Positions 9,343 to 18,399 of a stretch of DNA of 46,602 nt are shown in pieces. The stretch lies in NCBI RefSeq assembly GCF_000003815.2, contig NC_049984.1:27779652-27826253 (forward strand), in the 5' to 3' direction. Both the position numbers and the translations under genes were made by a program. Numbering within the stretch: the first letter of the stretch is position 1; each line of letters starts with the position of its first letter. Source of the DNA: Branchiostoma floridae (lineage: Eukaryota; Chordata; Leptocardii; Amphioxiformes; Branchiostomatidae). The notes below the pieces were generated by a model. That model had not been told where the DNA came from, did no database searches, and worked only from the letters and a program-made list of their open reading frames with translations.

Positions 9343-10282
9343 GTTTGCCATTCATCTTCAAATGTTGAAGTACTTTGAGGTTTGCTGTATGTTTTCCTAC
9401 TACCCTTTTCATAAGGACGGTTCTTACCCCATTTTAATATCCTTCTCGGAGTAGATGACACAGATCTGCATCTCTTTTCTCCCCGGCAAAGAGGACTCCT
9501 TGCAGTGTACTCTGGATCTTGAAACATGGCATCTTCTTCATCTGTATGCCATTCAGCCTCATCAGATGCAGGGGCACCTTGAACTTTGGCCTTTGTTTTC
9601 ACTTTGCCTTTACCACCCTTGCGGGGATAGATAGTTAATCTGAGCCGACGAGGCATTTCTGAAAAAAAAAAAGGAAATTTGACAAATCAGATGCTGTTGT
9701 TATCTGGAGGGAAAATGTGGGTGGGAGGGGGGCGGTCAAGTGATACAACAATCCACCTGAAGTNNNNNNNNNNNNNNNNNNNNNNNNNNNNNNNNNNNNN
9801 NNNNNNNNNNNNNNNNNNNNNNNNNNNNNNNNNNNNNNNNNNNNNNNNNNNNNNNNNNNNNNNGTTTGCATTATCTTCAATGTTGAAGTACTTTGAGGTT
9901 TGCTGTATGTTTTCCTACTACCCTTTTCATAAGGACGGTTCTTACCCCATTTTAATATCCTTCTCGGAGTAGATGACACAGATCTGCATCTCTTTTCTCC
10001 CCGGCAAAGAGGACTCCTTGCAGTGTACTCTGGATCTTGAAACATGGCATCTTCTTCATCTGTATGCCATTCAGCCTCATCAGATGCAGGGGCACCTTGA
10101 ACTTTGGCCTTTGTTTTCACTTTGCCTTTACCACCCTTGCGGGGATAGATAGTTAATCTGAGCCGACGAGGCATTTCTGAAAAAAAAAAAGGAAATTTGA
10201 CAAATCAGATGCTGTTGTTATCTGGAGGGAAAATGTGGGTGGGAGGGGGGCGGTCAAGTGATACAACAATCCACCTTGAAGT
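9343..10282. other. unmerged contig overlap: the same ~420 bp on both sides of a 100-N gap
   Basis: 9343-9763 and 9864-10282 are the same sequence in the same orientation. All differences sit at the contig ends: 9864-9885 lacks three bases present at 9343-9367, and the end of the first copy reads CCACCTGAAGT where the second copy, and the left TIR, have CCACCTTGAAGT. That is the pattern of low-quality read ends. The second ATG copy of the transposase (10172-10174) is therefore an artefact. Confidence 0.92.
9764..9863. other. assembly gap, 100 N
   Basis: A run of exactly 100 N is the usual placeholder for a gap of unknown size. The flanking overlap shows that the true gap is negative: the two contigs overlap by about 420 bp. 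Confidence 0.97.
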
Positions 10283-10377
10283 TTTAAAGCATGGACTATT
10301 CGGTTAGTCCTTCAAGAAAGTCATAGCAATGGTGACAGGGCAGATGCACTCATAGTACGAATATCGTACTGTCGCCT

Positions 10378-10410
10378 GAGTATATAAAAAAAATATAAAT
10401 TTCCCACACG
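10378..10410 (-). promoter_or_regulatory. candidate inward promoter in the right TIR
   Basis: The minus strand carries TTTATATTTTTTTTATATA (10381-10399) with the E-box CACGTG just upstream, mirroring the left TIR. The shared donor CAAG|GTGGAT follows. After removing the duplicated contig ends, the distance from that donor to the acceptor at 9659-9661 is roughly 115-120 nt, a normal short intron. This suggests that the transposase mRNA also starts inside the TIR. Confidence 0.5.
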
Positions 10411-10882
10411 TGGTACGTGTCGACAAATGGGGGAGGGGGGTAGCGCTAAAACATATTATCTCTTCTGATTTTCGCCCTATGTGGGTAGTAACAATGCTTC
10501 CATAGTCTCATTTCGTGGATAAGAACCTCCCGGTGGCTAGACGATATGGATTTCGTCGACGATGTTAATTTTAATCGCTCAAAATACGGTATTTGTCAAC
10601 TGTTGACATCGATAACTTTGCTATTGGAAGTCGGCATTCAACAACGGCGCTCCCTCTATCTCGACTCAATTACATGAAAAGATGATAACTTTTAGCTTCC
10701 GATGATCCAGAGATACTCTGTCACCTGATAGTCTAGGCTAGTTTACACAAAACCTCCCTTAGATGACGTTAGAAGAAGAAATTGTGGACGACCTACCTCG
10801 CCTCTGGTACCAAAAACGCTCACTGGACGGCCCTTCAGTACCGGAGTTTTCTCCCCGACCGTCGAATTTGTCTCCGCAAACC

Positions 10883-10966
10883 GAATTTGTCTGTGTAACC
10901 GTCGAATTTTTCTGTGTAACCGTCGAATTTTTCTGTGTAACTGTCGAATTTGCCTTTGCAACCGTC
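10883..10966 (-). repeat. 21-bp minisatellite, 4 units, inside the right TIR
   Basis: Four units of the reverse-complement motif (GAATTTTTCTGTGTAACCGTC type). They correspond to units 1, 2, 3 or 4, and 7 of the left array. The two edge variants are kept and the interior has lost (or the left has gained) three units, typical of slippage or unequal exchange after insertion. Confidence 0.93.
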
Positions 10967-11050
10967 GAATCAATCTCCGCGACCATCGAAATTGTCCCTC
11001 CGGACGGTCGAAAACGTCTTTGCAACCTATGACGTAGATTGTCCCCCGTG

Positions 11051-11055
11051 AAATT
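11051..11055. repeat. right target-site duplication AAATT
   Basis: Direct copy of 289-293, immediately outside the right terminal repeat. Confidence 0.88.
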
Positions 11056-11320
11056 GCAGCTCTGTTTTCTAATTCTACTAGTTTGTTACGGATCTGTGAT
11101 TGGAATGGGTTATCGGTTTCTGGATCGTTGGACTTAGTTTTTCCGTATAATCCTTGGAAGTACGTATGGAGTGTTTGTTTGTCAATTGTTTCTTCTGTTG
11201 GACTAGAGTCTTCTGTTTTTAACTGTTTTACTAGGTTCCAAAACTCTGAGGGGTTGTTGGCGGATGAGTAGTTAATTTGTTGGAAAATACTGTTTTTGTA
11301 ATCCTTTTTTGTATATAGAA
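11056..11320 (-). pseudogene. non-LTR retrotransposon, region just upstream of RT (other half of 1-288)
   Basis: The minus strand from about 11320 down to 11056 is open and reads KKDYKNSIFQQINYSS, then FWNLVKQL, then DKQTLHTYFQGLYGK and NKLVELENRAA. The second family member has the same blocks at 45660-45860 (KMKKDYIRLIRK, DGQALHTHFKQLFGR, ENKLKELETEL). The frame continues directly into the RT at 293-1 once the transposon and one AAATT are removed. The 5' boundary near 11320 is where similarity fades, consistent with 5' truncation. Confidence 0.85.
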
Positions 11321-11821
11321 GCTACAACCCTTACCTATAATATGCACCTCCAGAATCCAAACATATCTCAAGAAAAAACATTTCTACAGGCACTTGTGTC
11401 AAGGGTACCCAACCATTTTGAGGAGGCTGGAAGTGGGTCATCTGCGCAACTCCGGAAATACTGAAATTTGCCCTGGGATCAGACGGGGATTTGTAGATGG
11501 GATTGATGTAGTGTGTCCAAGCCGTAATCCGATGGATTGCCTGATTAGCTGTACTTTTGGTAGCTATTTCAGTTACTGCTCCTTGCTGACACTATAATCC
11601 ACTGTTACTCGTCACTGCAACACTCTTCTGCTCGATCCTGGTCCCTAAGTTTATCTCGATATCAACAGAAGGGCGTTTATCAAAGAAGTTCCCATCGGAC
11701 GAACCCATGTTCTACAGCTTTCACACTCTTGCACACCAAACCGAGAGAATGCAGTCCGACCGACCATACATACGAGGATGCAGCAAGTTACTTAGTTACA
11801 TCGAGCATTTGCTAAGTCACC
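11321..11821. other. no gene seen
   Basis: Short frames only; no recognisable motif or repeat. It includes the 3' flank of the HIRAN gene, which reads toward lower coordinates. Confidence 0.5.
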
Positions 11822-13794
11822 TTAAATGTGTGACAGATCACTGTTATATACATTATTCCTGTCATCTGGAAGCCATTTACCTTTTATCACTACAACAACT
11901 GTTGCAAAATACCCAATATGCTTAGGATGGTATTCATAGTTGGGAAGACCTGCGAGCTTGATAGACACTACTTCTCCCTTTCTCATCGCACTGGTGACTT
12001 TGGGAATCTTACGCTTTGGGATATAGCCAATGACCTTCCACGCATCTTTTACATGTGCATCAATTTTGATTGCATTGTAATCTTCCGGATTAGTTGGTTC
12101 AAACTCAAGTCTGACAGGTACAGTTTTCCTATGTATCTGAGTATATCTTCTCGAACTTCTTCTAGTGCCTTTCTACAAGTGTGGTAAATAGCGAATAAAA
12201 GACAGGGCGCAGATCAAAAGGTAGTTCTCTACGTTTTTATTAAATGTTCAAATGCGTTGTTGTGTCCCTGTGTAAATGAACGAAAAAAAGTACATGTAAG
12301 TCTAAATTCTAGTCAGGAGAAACAAACACATTGATTGAAGTGTCAACATCATTTATCATTTGAAAATTTATTATTTTCTACATTTGTCTGCAAAATGTAT
12401 TGTCAAAGTTACCTGGTACACATACACTCGGACTGCCGTCCCTGTAGGATACACTGAAGTAATCTCCATCCTAAGCAGGGTTGTCGGCTCCAACCGAATG
12501 CCTCGCATGATGGCGCTAGGTAAAAAAAAAAAGATAAGACAACTTTACAAGAGTAGGTCCTGGACCTGAATTTTCAGTACCGGTACCCACCTCTTATGCA
12601 TACCGTTATAAGGTATATACAATTTCAAGTTACATCGATATTCTACACGTGTATACGTTAGTTATATTCAGTGCTTACAGCGCTATTCTATAAGTGTATC
12701 ATACAAATAGAAATAGTTCGTCTCCTCAACAATTTTTCCGCCAAATATGATAATTGTAATGCTAATGTTGTTAGATTGAATTCTGATACCAAGGAATGAG
12801 TTTTGTTATAAAACGCAGAATGTATCAATATGTATCCAAAGCACTTTGGAATAATCCTTTCCCACAGAGACAGTATAAAATCTGTCTCTGTTCTGTAAGG
12901 CATCAATAAAGTCGAACATTTCTTTTCAAAGCGACAAGAACTGGTTTAACACAAACTTGTGAAATTTCACGGGACAAATCATTAGCTGTCTGACTGGAGT
13001 TGGTGATTCACTACAAATCACCCGGATAGAGGCCTGGCGAACCTCTGTCTTGTATCAGCCATATGGTGAGTGACATGTTGGAACATTCATCCGGACAGGA
13101 GACGTGGCGCATCACCGTCTTGTACTCTGCCAAATAAGGGTATATCACCTCGTAAGGGGCGGTATTACCCTACGCGAGGGGCCAGTCCTGGCCTATGCAC
13201 ATACATACATACATACATACATACATACATACATACATACATACATACATACAATCATTAGGCCGCCTAGTTGAAAAGGGGGAGAAAGCCGCATTGATGC
13301 TGTAATATCCCTAACCGTATCTTGGTTAGGATGCCATGTGCTAGAAAGCCACAAAAGTAACTAGAATATGTTCCCTAAATCACTTTCAATTCAACTGAAA
13401 CGGAGCAGAGATAATTTCACACTTACCTGCAGTTGATGCCGATGCCCGCACTTTCGTGCGCATCCAGCACTGGCCGGTGCATAGCAGCGCAGCGGGTCGT
13501 TGTTGTTCTGTTGCAAGAAAAACAGTCATAGTTTTTGAACGAAGTTTAAAAGTGAATCGAAGCAATGAACGCTGATAGCCTATAAACAAACACATCTGTT
13601 AAACTAAAGCAATGTGCGTCTTTGCCTAGTCTAATGGTGCCCAGACGGGGTACCTTTATGCAAACGTTATACACTCGGTAGGTTACAAAAAGCAGAGAAA
13701 AGAAACCAAAAAAGCTGAAACAAAGTTGAACTTACCAAGAAGCTATCCCACTTAAATTGCAGAAGCTGGCCTCGCCGATGTAGGTGTAGGCCAT
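11822..13794 (-). CDS. small spliced gene with a HIRAN-like domain
   Basis: Exons with good splice sites: complement(13736..13794), starting ATGGCCTACACC (MAYTYIGEASFC) and ending TTG|GTAAGT; complement(12413..12515), acceptor CTAG, donor ACCAG|GTAACT; and complement(11822..12172), acceptor TTGTAG, ending TAA. The phases match (59+103+351 nt, 170 aa). The last exon carries VPVRLEFEPTNPEDYNAIKI, then KVIGYIPKR, then SAMRKGEVVSIKL. That is the EPxNPxDxNAI...IGYIP pattern of HIRAN domains, which in HLTF/Rad5-type proteins bind 3' DNA ends. Here the domain stands nearly alone. An extra 81-nt exon, complement(13427..13507), also has perfect splice sites; including it creates a TGA at the junction, so translation would then start at its internal ATG (13482). 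An AATAAA lies in the last intron. A transposon origin is possible because two broken copies of exon 2 lie elsewhere in the window. Confidence 0.68.
13199..13254 (+). repeat. (ACAT)n microsatellite
   Basis: About 14 uninterrupted units of CATA/ACAT, inside the large intron of the HIRAN gene. Confidence 0.97.
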
Positions 13795-14017
13795 AGTCGA
13801 TGTGGTAGATAGTCGATGGTGTGGTCAGAGTCAACGGTCACTGCCTGAACTGCGAGGTGTCTGCGAACCCACAGCCCAATGGCACACCACAAAGTTTTGC
13901 CTGCACGTAACGTTCTACGGCGTGTCTGCGTGCTCCTAAGTCCGTACGGAGGCGTTGCGGATCCCAAAAGATTGCCCACATTTTGGCACGTATTTGCAAG
14001 TACGGCGGGTTGTGCCC

Positions 14018-14029
14018 TTATATATAGCT
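14018..14029 (-). promoter_or_regulatory. TATA box for the HIRAN gene
   Basis: The minus strand reads GCTATATATAAG. A start about 30 nt downstream (near 13990) would give a leader of about 195 nt before the ATG at 13794, with no better ATG context between. Placement is from spacing only. Confidence 0.55.
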
Positions 14030-14849
14030 TCCACCGGCTATTTAAGGTGTAAATAGTCTCAATGTACTGTGTTAATGTTGTATTATGTAACGTGTTTGTC
14101 TTATGACTCCAGGAAGACTTGTGATGCATTGTCTGAATTGGACTCACTAATGGAGTTCGTTTGAATAAACGAATAAAGAAAATGCCGTCTATCTGTGGTT
14201 CGGGAGCTGCTCGTTCGGTGGCCGTCCGGCTTGGTCCGCTGGTGTTCGGCTGTGCCAGCAGAATGCTTTATGATTTTCAAAATAAAAGTATAGTACAGTA
14301 GAGTAGCTTTTTTTCGGTTGAGCAGGAGTTCACACCCCATGGAACCGCTCTTCAACACCGCTACGCCGCTTTAAACTCAGCCACTTTCAATTAGCTTTAC
14401 AAAGTACAAAGTTTATAACATACATATGTGTTTTTGTTAAACCTGACAGATGGTACATGGTAGATATTAATGGATTCTAATTGCTACTCCTATTGTCAAA
14501 ATATCATTGGGAAGAACAGTAACAACTCTTGTATCAAAACATGTAGATGTATATACTTAGATTTGCTAGAAGAAAAACGGGGGGGGGGCGCACTGCAGGA
14601 TGCAATGTAATTCCAAACGTCTTATTAGCAACCTCCCCAACAACTCTAATCTCTAAATCTAGTATAAGACTACTTAAACTGGTATGTTTTGCTCTGCACC
14701 TTGCTCTTAACCTTTTAAATATCTGCTTCAGAGAAACGGAATAACAGTCTACAGTTGGTGTGAACTGGATAGCCAACAGGGCAGTCCTTTCCGATGGTCT
14801 TCACTGAATGTAGTTTACGGGTACCTGGCAGGGTTTTGACGTTTGGTCG

Positions 14850-15340
14850 GCTCCGTTAACTGCATCCTTACCGACGAAAACTAACTCACGCCTGGAAATA
14901 TGCTTTCCTGTGCTGCCTTTCACAATCTTCAATAGAACTGTCAATTGTTTTTTTTGCAATACCCAACCAAGTCATCAGCATTGCAGATGATTTCTTTTCC
15001 ACTTACAACAGCTTGGTAGCAGCTACCTTTGACAATTGCGCCCAGGCCATCACAAACAGATTTGCCATGGCTTGTTTCATAGAAGTTGCGCACTATGGCT
15101 GGCTGATGTCTTACTGATAGATCGTAGAAGGCATCTGTGAACTCGTACAGTGTCCAGTGGGGCTCCCAACACCTTCTTAACTATCTTAATGGCTTCCTCC
15201 TCAAACGCCTTCACTCCACCAGCATCCTTATGTTGGTCGTCAGCTATTCCAATGATGACATGCTTAACAAGCAAGGTCTCGTCCTCTTGGTTTTGATCGA
15301 AAAATGCAGACTGAACATCTTGCTGAAACCTGCAAGTGTA
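14850..15340 (-). pseudogene. degenerate transposase fragment (FYETSHGKSVCDGLG type)
   Basis: Two minus-strand frames overlap. One reads FDQNQEDETLLVKHVIIGIADDQ and AFEEEAIKIVKKVLG. After a frameshift near 15150 comes TDAFYDLSVRHQPAIVRNFYETSHGK, then SVCDGLGAIVK and EIICNADDLVGYC. The F...SHGKS.CDG.G...K block is one I associate with RNase H-type transposases that are multicopy in invertebrate genomes; that is memory, not a search. Stops and frameshifts show that it is dead. It probably continues upstream at 15560-15990. Confidence 0.55.
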
Positions 15341-15559
15341 GCTTTCAGTTTATATGTCAGGAATGATAAATACGAAAATACAGAAATAAAACCATAAACT
15401 CTACTTGTAGTTTACGACTTTTCAACATCTCCAAAAAGGCAACAAAATTGGCAGTAGGTAGGCATTTACCACCTTGTCTTTCAGTCCCTGTACCATAAAA
15501 AAGTCTATTTGTAGCTTACGCCCTCCCCAAACCATATCCATCAGTAACTGCACTTTTTA

Positions 15560-15990
15560 ACATGTCCAAAAAGGCCCCGTTTGACAAAAGGTACATGTGT
15601 TCAGGAAAAGTGATAGACATACTGCAAACATTGGCAGTAGGCATGCATCTATCTAGGCATGAATCAGGGGTCTTGCAGTCGATGAACCTGATCGTGGGTC
15701 TCGTAGTCCAGCCAATTGGGGGGGGGGGGGGGGGGGGGCATCATGGGATGTCACCAAACAGAGGAAGTTTTTCAAGGATACAGGGCCATCAGCTTCTTCC
15801 TCAATGTCTGAAAGTGATCCTCTTCATGCCCTTTGTGACAGGATCTGTAATGCTCTCGACAAGGCGTCTTCCAGGGTTGATGGGAATACCTTCCCTCTCA
15901 CAATAGCTTCAGTCATCACTCCTATGTCTCTCTCTGCTGAAGGAGTTGTGTGCCCCACAGTCTTGTGTTTAACAACATAGAGCAGCAGCG
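15560..15990 (-). pseudogene. further fragment of the same degenerate transposon gene
   Basis: The minus strand shows HKTVGHTTPSAERDIGVMTE, STLEDALSRALQILSQRA, and after a stop SLSDIEEEADGPVSLKN then FLCLVTSHD. The run is coding-like but broken by stops and interrupted by a poly-G tract. No domain is named. It lies in the same orientation upstream of 14850-15340, with a plausible first exon at 16285. Confidence 0.4.
15718..15738 (+). repeat. poly-G run of 21
   Basis: Twenty-one consecutive G, inside a broken coding remnant. Such runs are also prone to length error in sequencing. Confidence 0.95.
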
Positions 15991-16208
15991 TCTGGCCTCA
16001 TCAAACAATGGGACAGCCAGAGATCATACAAGGATCAAAGACGCAACTTGTCACAATTTGCCACTATCCAGTTAGATACACACATAAGATTAAAAAGCGG
16101 CTCCGATCTCGGCAGGGCGACAGCATGGCGGGGCGGTCTCGGCTGGCAACGTGGCACGGCGGTGGTGATTGGTCGGTCAGCGGCGGTGGCCGGACGGTAG
16201 CATGTTTA

Positions 16209-16285
16209 CCAAGTCCCAGTAAAGCTCTGACAAGAAGTACGGAAGGAGGTTGTTGCACTCCTCCACTGACATCCACATCCGCCAT
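16209..16285 (-). CDS. possible first coding exon (MADVDVSGGV...)
   Basis: ATG at 16285 begins MADVDVSGGVQQPPSVLLVR and the frame runs to CTTG|GTAAAC, a usable donor near 16209. It sits upstream of, and in the same orientation as, the transposase fragments at 15990-14850. It could be their 5' exon or the start of an unrelated gene. Confidence 0.35.
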
Positions 16286-16419
16286 TTCGTTTACTGACTC
16301 GTTAAAATCGAAAACCGACGAACGTGGTCTTGTCAGTCGTGTATCCTCGGGCTCTCGCCGTTGGTCGCTTGTTAGCCGATGGTGTCGCTGTCGCCGATGA
16401 TGTTGTTTCAGACGCTCTG

Positions 16420-17440
16420 TGACCTATGAAGGCAATTTTGCTTAAATGTCATTCTGGCATAATGTCGATAGCTAAAAATTAAATGTCTATTGCTAAAAAC
16501 AGCAGACTAACCATTCTATCATTGTAGATAAGAAGGCCGAATTTATTTTAAGTGACGGTATTTTGATTGCACACGCTTTTCCTTCGCTACTGTATGGAGG
16601 GACAATAATCTAGCTGTAGTATTTGTTCAAATCCAACTTCCTATGGACAAACATTAAAACTCACTTATATATAGCATTTCTGGGAGGCATGCTTCAAACG
16701 CGTTCTCAATTCCTGCCCATCTATAGTCATCAGGGGTTCTGGTGAAAGGTCACCATTACAGACATGCGCAGAATTAGCATTTTGATGCCATAGAAGATGG
16801 CTTGCAAAAGTAAGTGTAAGAAGCCTTTTTGTTGGGAAATGTTGGCATTTTGGAGTTGGAAATTATGGTCAGGTATTCTGGCTATTTTATTTCGTGAGAA
16901 AAATAAGCTTTCTACCATGTTTGGAGTGTTTTAGACAGTCTAGAGTATGTATAGTTTGGGTGTTATCAGGGAGGTCAAAGGTCACCAGAGTTTCTTATTC
17001 TGTTTGTGGGGGTGCATTGCGCCGAACCGAATGTTTTCAAAATCGCCATATGCACTCTTTAGAAGTCAGATTTGCCTGCCAATGTGAGATTTTCACCAAC
17101 TAAACCTTAGGTAGGTGACTTTTGACAGCCTTTTCCCTACATCTTATGCATGCAACAGGTGCCTGCCAGCCATTGGAGGTCTGTACCCTTCTGCCCGCTG
17201 AAACCGCCATCCGCTCGGTTCAGAAGAGTGGATAGTCAGCCGTCTGAAATATTTTGAGAAGCTTGTCTTTATGTCGCTTACACGACGTACGTACACATGA
17301 TTGTCATTAATGAAACGTCTGACATTCTTTAGCTTCGGAATACTGTATTGGATATATGGTTAGAAATATATTAAAGATGCACATATGTTAACAAATTGAT
17401 AAGAGAAGCTATTCAGGTAAATAGCCGTTGAGAGGTAGAT
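16420..17440. other. no gene seen
   Basis: AT-rich sequence with only short frames on both strands. Nothing beyond chance motifs. Confidence 0.5.
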
Positions 17441-17650
17441 GTGTATGACGCATGGCCCTTCTGATCTCATCCTCCAGGTCCTGCCTGCTCATCTCCGCCC
17501 TGAAGAGGACGTTTACCATCCTCTTCTGTTGCATGATGGCCTGCTTGGTTATTTAGAATCCCATCCTCGTCGCCAAATGTAAGAGGGCCATGTCCTCAAA
17601 CCTCTTGTTCTCAGTCACCATCTGCATTCTCCCCAGTCACCATCTGTATT
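17440..17650 (-). pseudogene. broken helical coding fragment
   Basis: The minus strand reads MVTENKRFEDMALLHLATRM, one stop, then ITKQAIMQQKRMVNVLFRAE and MSRQDLEDEIRRA. It is charged and heptad-like, as in the C-terminal helices of MADF/Myb-type transposon proteins. Function is not identifiable. Confidence 0.4.
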
Positions 17651-17899
17651 TTCCATTGACGTCATGACAATGAGGCGCCTGAAAGTGCATGGAAGAGTCA
17701 TATCTATATTTATATGTGATATCTTGGCACGGATTGGCAAGGAATACTATCTACTTTCATATTCAGTATGAAATTTTTTGAAAAGAATTTTGGTGTAATA
17801 GTTTGAGTACAAAAGTTTGTTATCAGCATACATAGTTTGTTGTACATTGCTTTCATACATTCAAGTCTTTTTGTTTGTGATAGTTTGAGTACAAAGGTT

Positions 17900-18095
17900 T
17901 GTAAGGTTGTTTTGTACTTGTACCGGAGATTTCGCAGCTTCCGATCAACCTGGGAGTCAGTACGGTTGTAACCGTGTGTTGTTAAATCTTGCGGTACCCA
18001 GCCTCGTTCCGAACGGAACCCAACTTGTTCTGGACCTTTGCAGTCGCCCAGATCGAGAGCAGGCACTGTGTATTGGTACGTGCTGTTCGATGCCG
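17900..18095 (-). pseudogene. Myb/SANT-like DNA-binding fragment
   Basis: The minus strand has GWVPQDLTTHGYNRTDSQV then DRKLRNLRYKYK. This fits the third helix of the Myb/SANT-like domains found in the accessory proteins of PIF/Harbinger-type transposons (GYxRTxxQVxxKLxNLxxxYK). The upstream part of the domain is poorly preserved and no start or downstream exon is evident. Confidence 0.5.
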
Positions 18096-18399
18096 CAAAT
18101 ACAGAAGAAAAAAAAAACACAACTTTTGAATGCAAAAGATTCTAAAAATTGGTCTTGGCTAAGACCGTCTCAGAAAAGGGTATTTTTCTTTACACTGAAA
18201 TAGAGGAAATGACAACGTTCGTGCGTGGTGTGTGCCTATGTGGTGGTCGTTATGAAGTGCATTCTGCATTGATAACCCTTGCCATTCTATTTGCCCAGAA
18301 GACTGATTTCAGACATTGTAGTGCCCCTATTTTCTGTTGTCATCATTGCATGACAATCCCAATAATGCCCTACTACTGATTCAATTGTGCAAAATATTC

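Larger units (their letters stand above)
3984..9656 (-). pseudogene. RNase H-type transposase with an inserted YqaJ nuclease domain; one in-frame TGA
   Basis: ATG at 9656 lies 2 nt after a splice acceptor. Exon 1 is complement(5155..9656), exon 2 complement(4513..4647) and exon 3 complement(3984..4146); phases agree (4502+135+163 = 1600 codons with the stop). A single TGA (8556-8558, codon 367) interrupts exon 1. The next 20 codons are in the same frame and lead into the long frame. Order: basic nuclear-type N-terminus (1-190), a conserved block with FWKIGWRLFGGRFL and INFAVPSAEIL (about 300-350), CFDGKKLSPGL (Asp codon 373), then a YqaJ/lambda-exonuclease-like module (about 580-750: TPEWHTIRSSARVTG, HGVEHE, VSPDRS with Asp 686, EIKCP with Glu 701 and Lys 703). 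Then come FDGQW (Asp 917), an acidic linker (about 1010-1110), a helical region, and SSSLCEQFFSEM (Glu 1459). The Asp/Asp/Glu order with a helical insert before Glu resembles P-element, Kolobok, hAT and KDZ transposases; this fold assignment is inference. YqaJ is the surer call. Confidence 0.85.
294..11050. mobile_element. large two-gene DNA transposon with YqaJ-transposase and C2H2 protein
   Basis: The element has terminal inverted repeats 294-1182 and 10220-11050, both beginning CACGGGGGACAATC, and AAATT duplications outside them. Inside are two convergent genes: an 8-finger C2H2 protein (+, 1391-2263) and a transposase/YqaJ protein (-, 3984-9656). The repeats are nearly identical apart from minisatellite copy number, so the insertion looks recent. 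The apparent length of 10757 bp includes 519 bp of assembly artefact, which puts the real length near 10.24 kb. A 5-bp duplication and a CAC terminus recall Transib and related groups, but the protein does not look like Transib. I recall YqaJ proteins accompanying some eukaryotic DNA transposons (possibly ISL2EU/IS4EU types) but cannot verify that. I leave the superfamily open. Confidence 0.88.
10220..11050 (-). repeat. right terminal inverted repeat (about 831 bp)
   Basis: Reverse complement of 294-1182. It is shorter mainly because it holds four minisatellite units instead of seven. A few other differences are seen, such as an extra CACC in the CCTCCCACCCACATT tract and single-base changes. 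It ends ATTGTCCCCCGTG at 11050. Confidence 0.93.

Noticed and set aside
9635-10174. A second copy of the transposase start (MPRRLRLTIYPRK...)
   Set aside because: It runs into the N gap and duplicates 9343-9763, with differences only at contig ends; an assembly artefact, not a second gene.
294-11050. Assignment of the large element to Transib/RAG-like transposons from its CAC end and 5-bp duplication
   Set aside because: The end lacks the CACWRTG heptamer pattern and the protein has a YqaJ domain and a P/hAT-like motif order instead.
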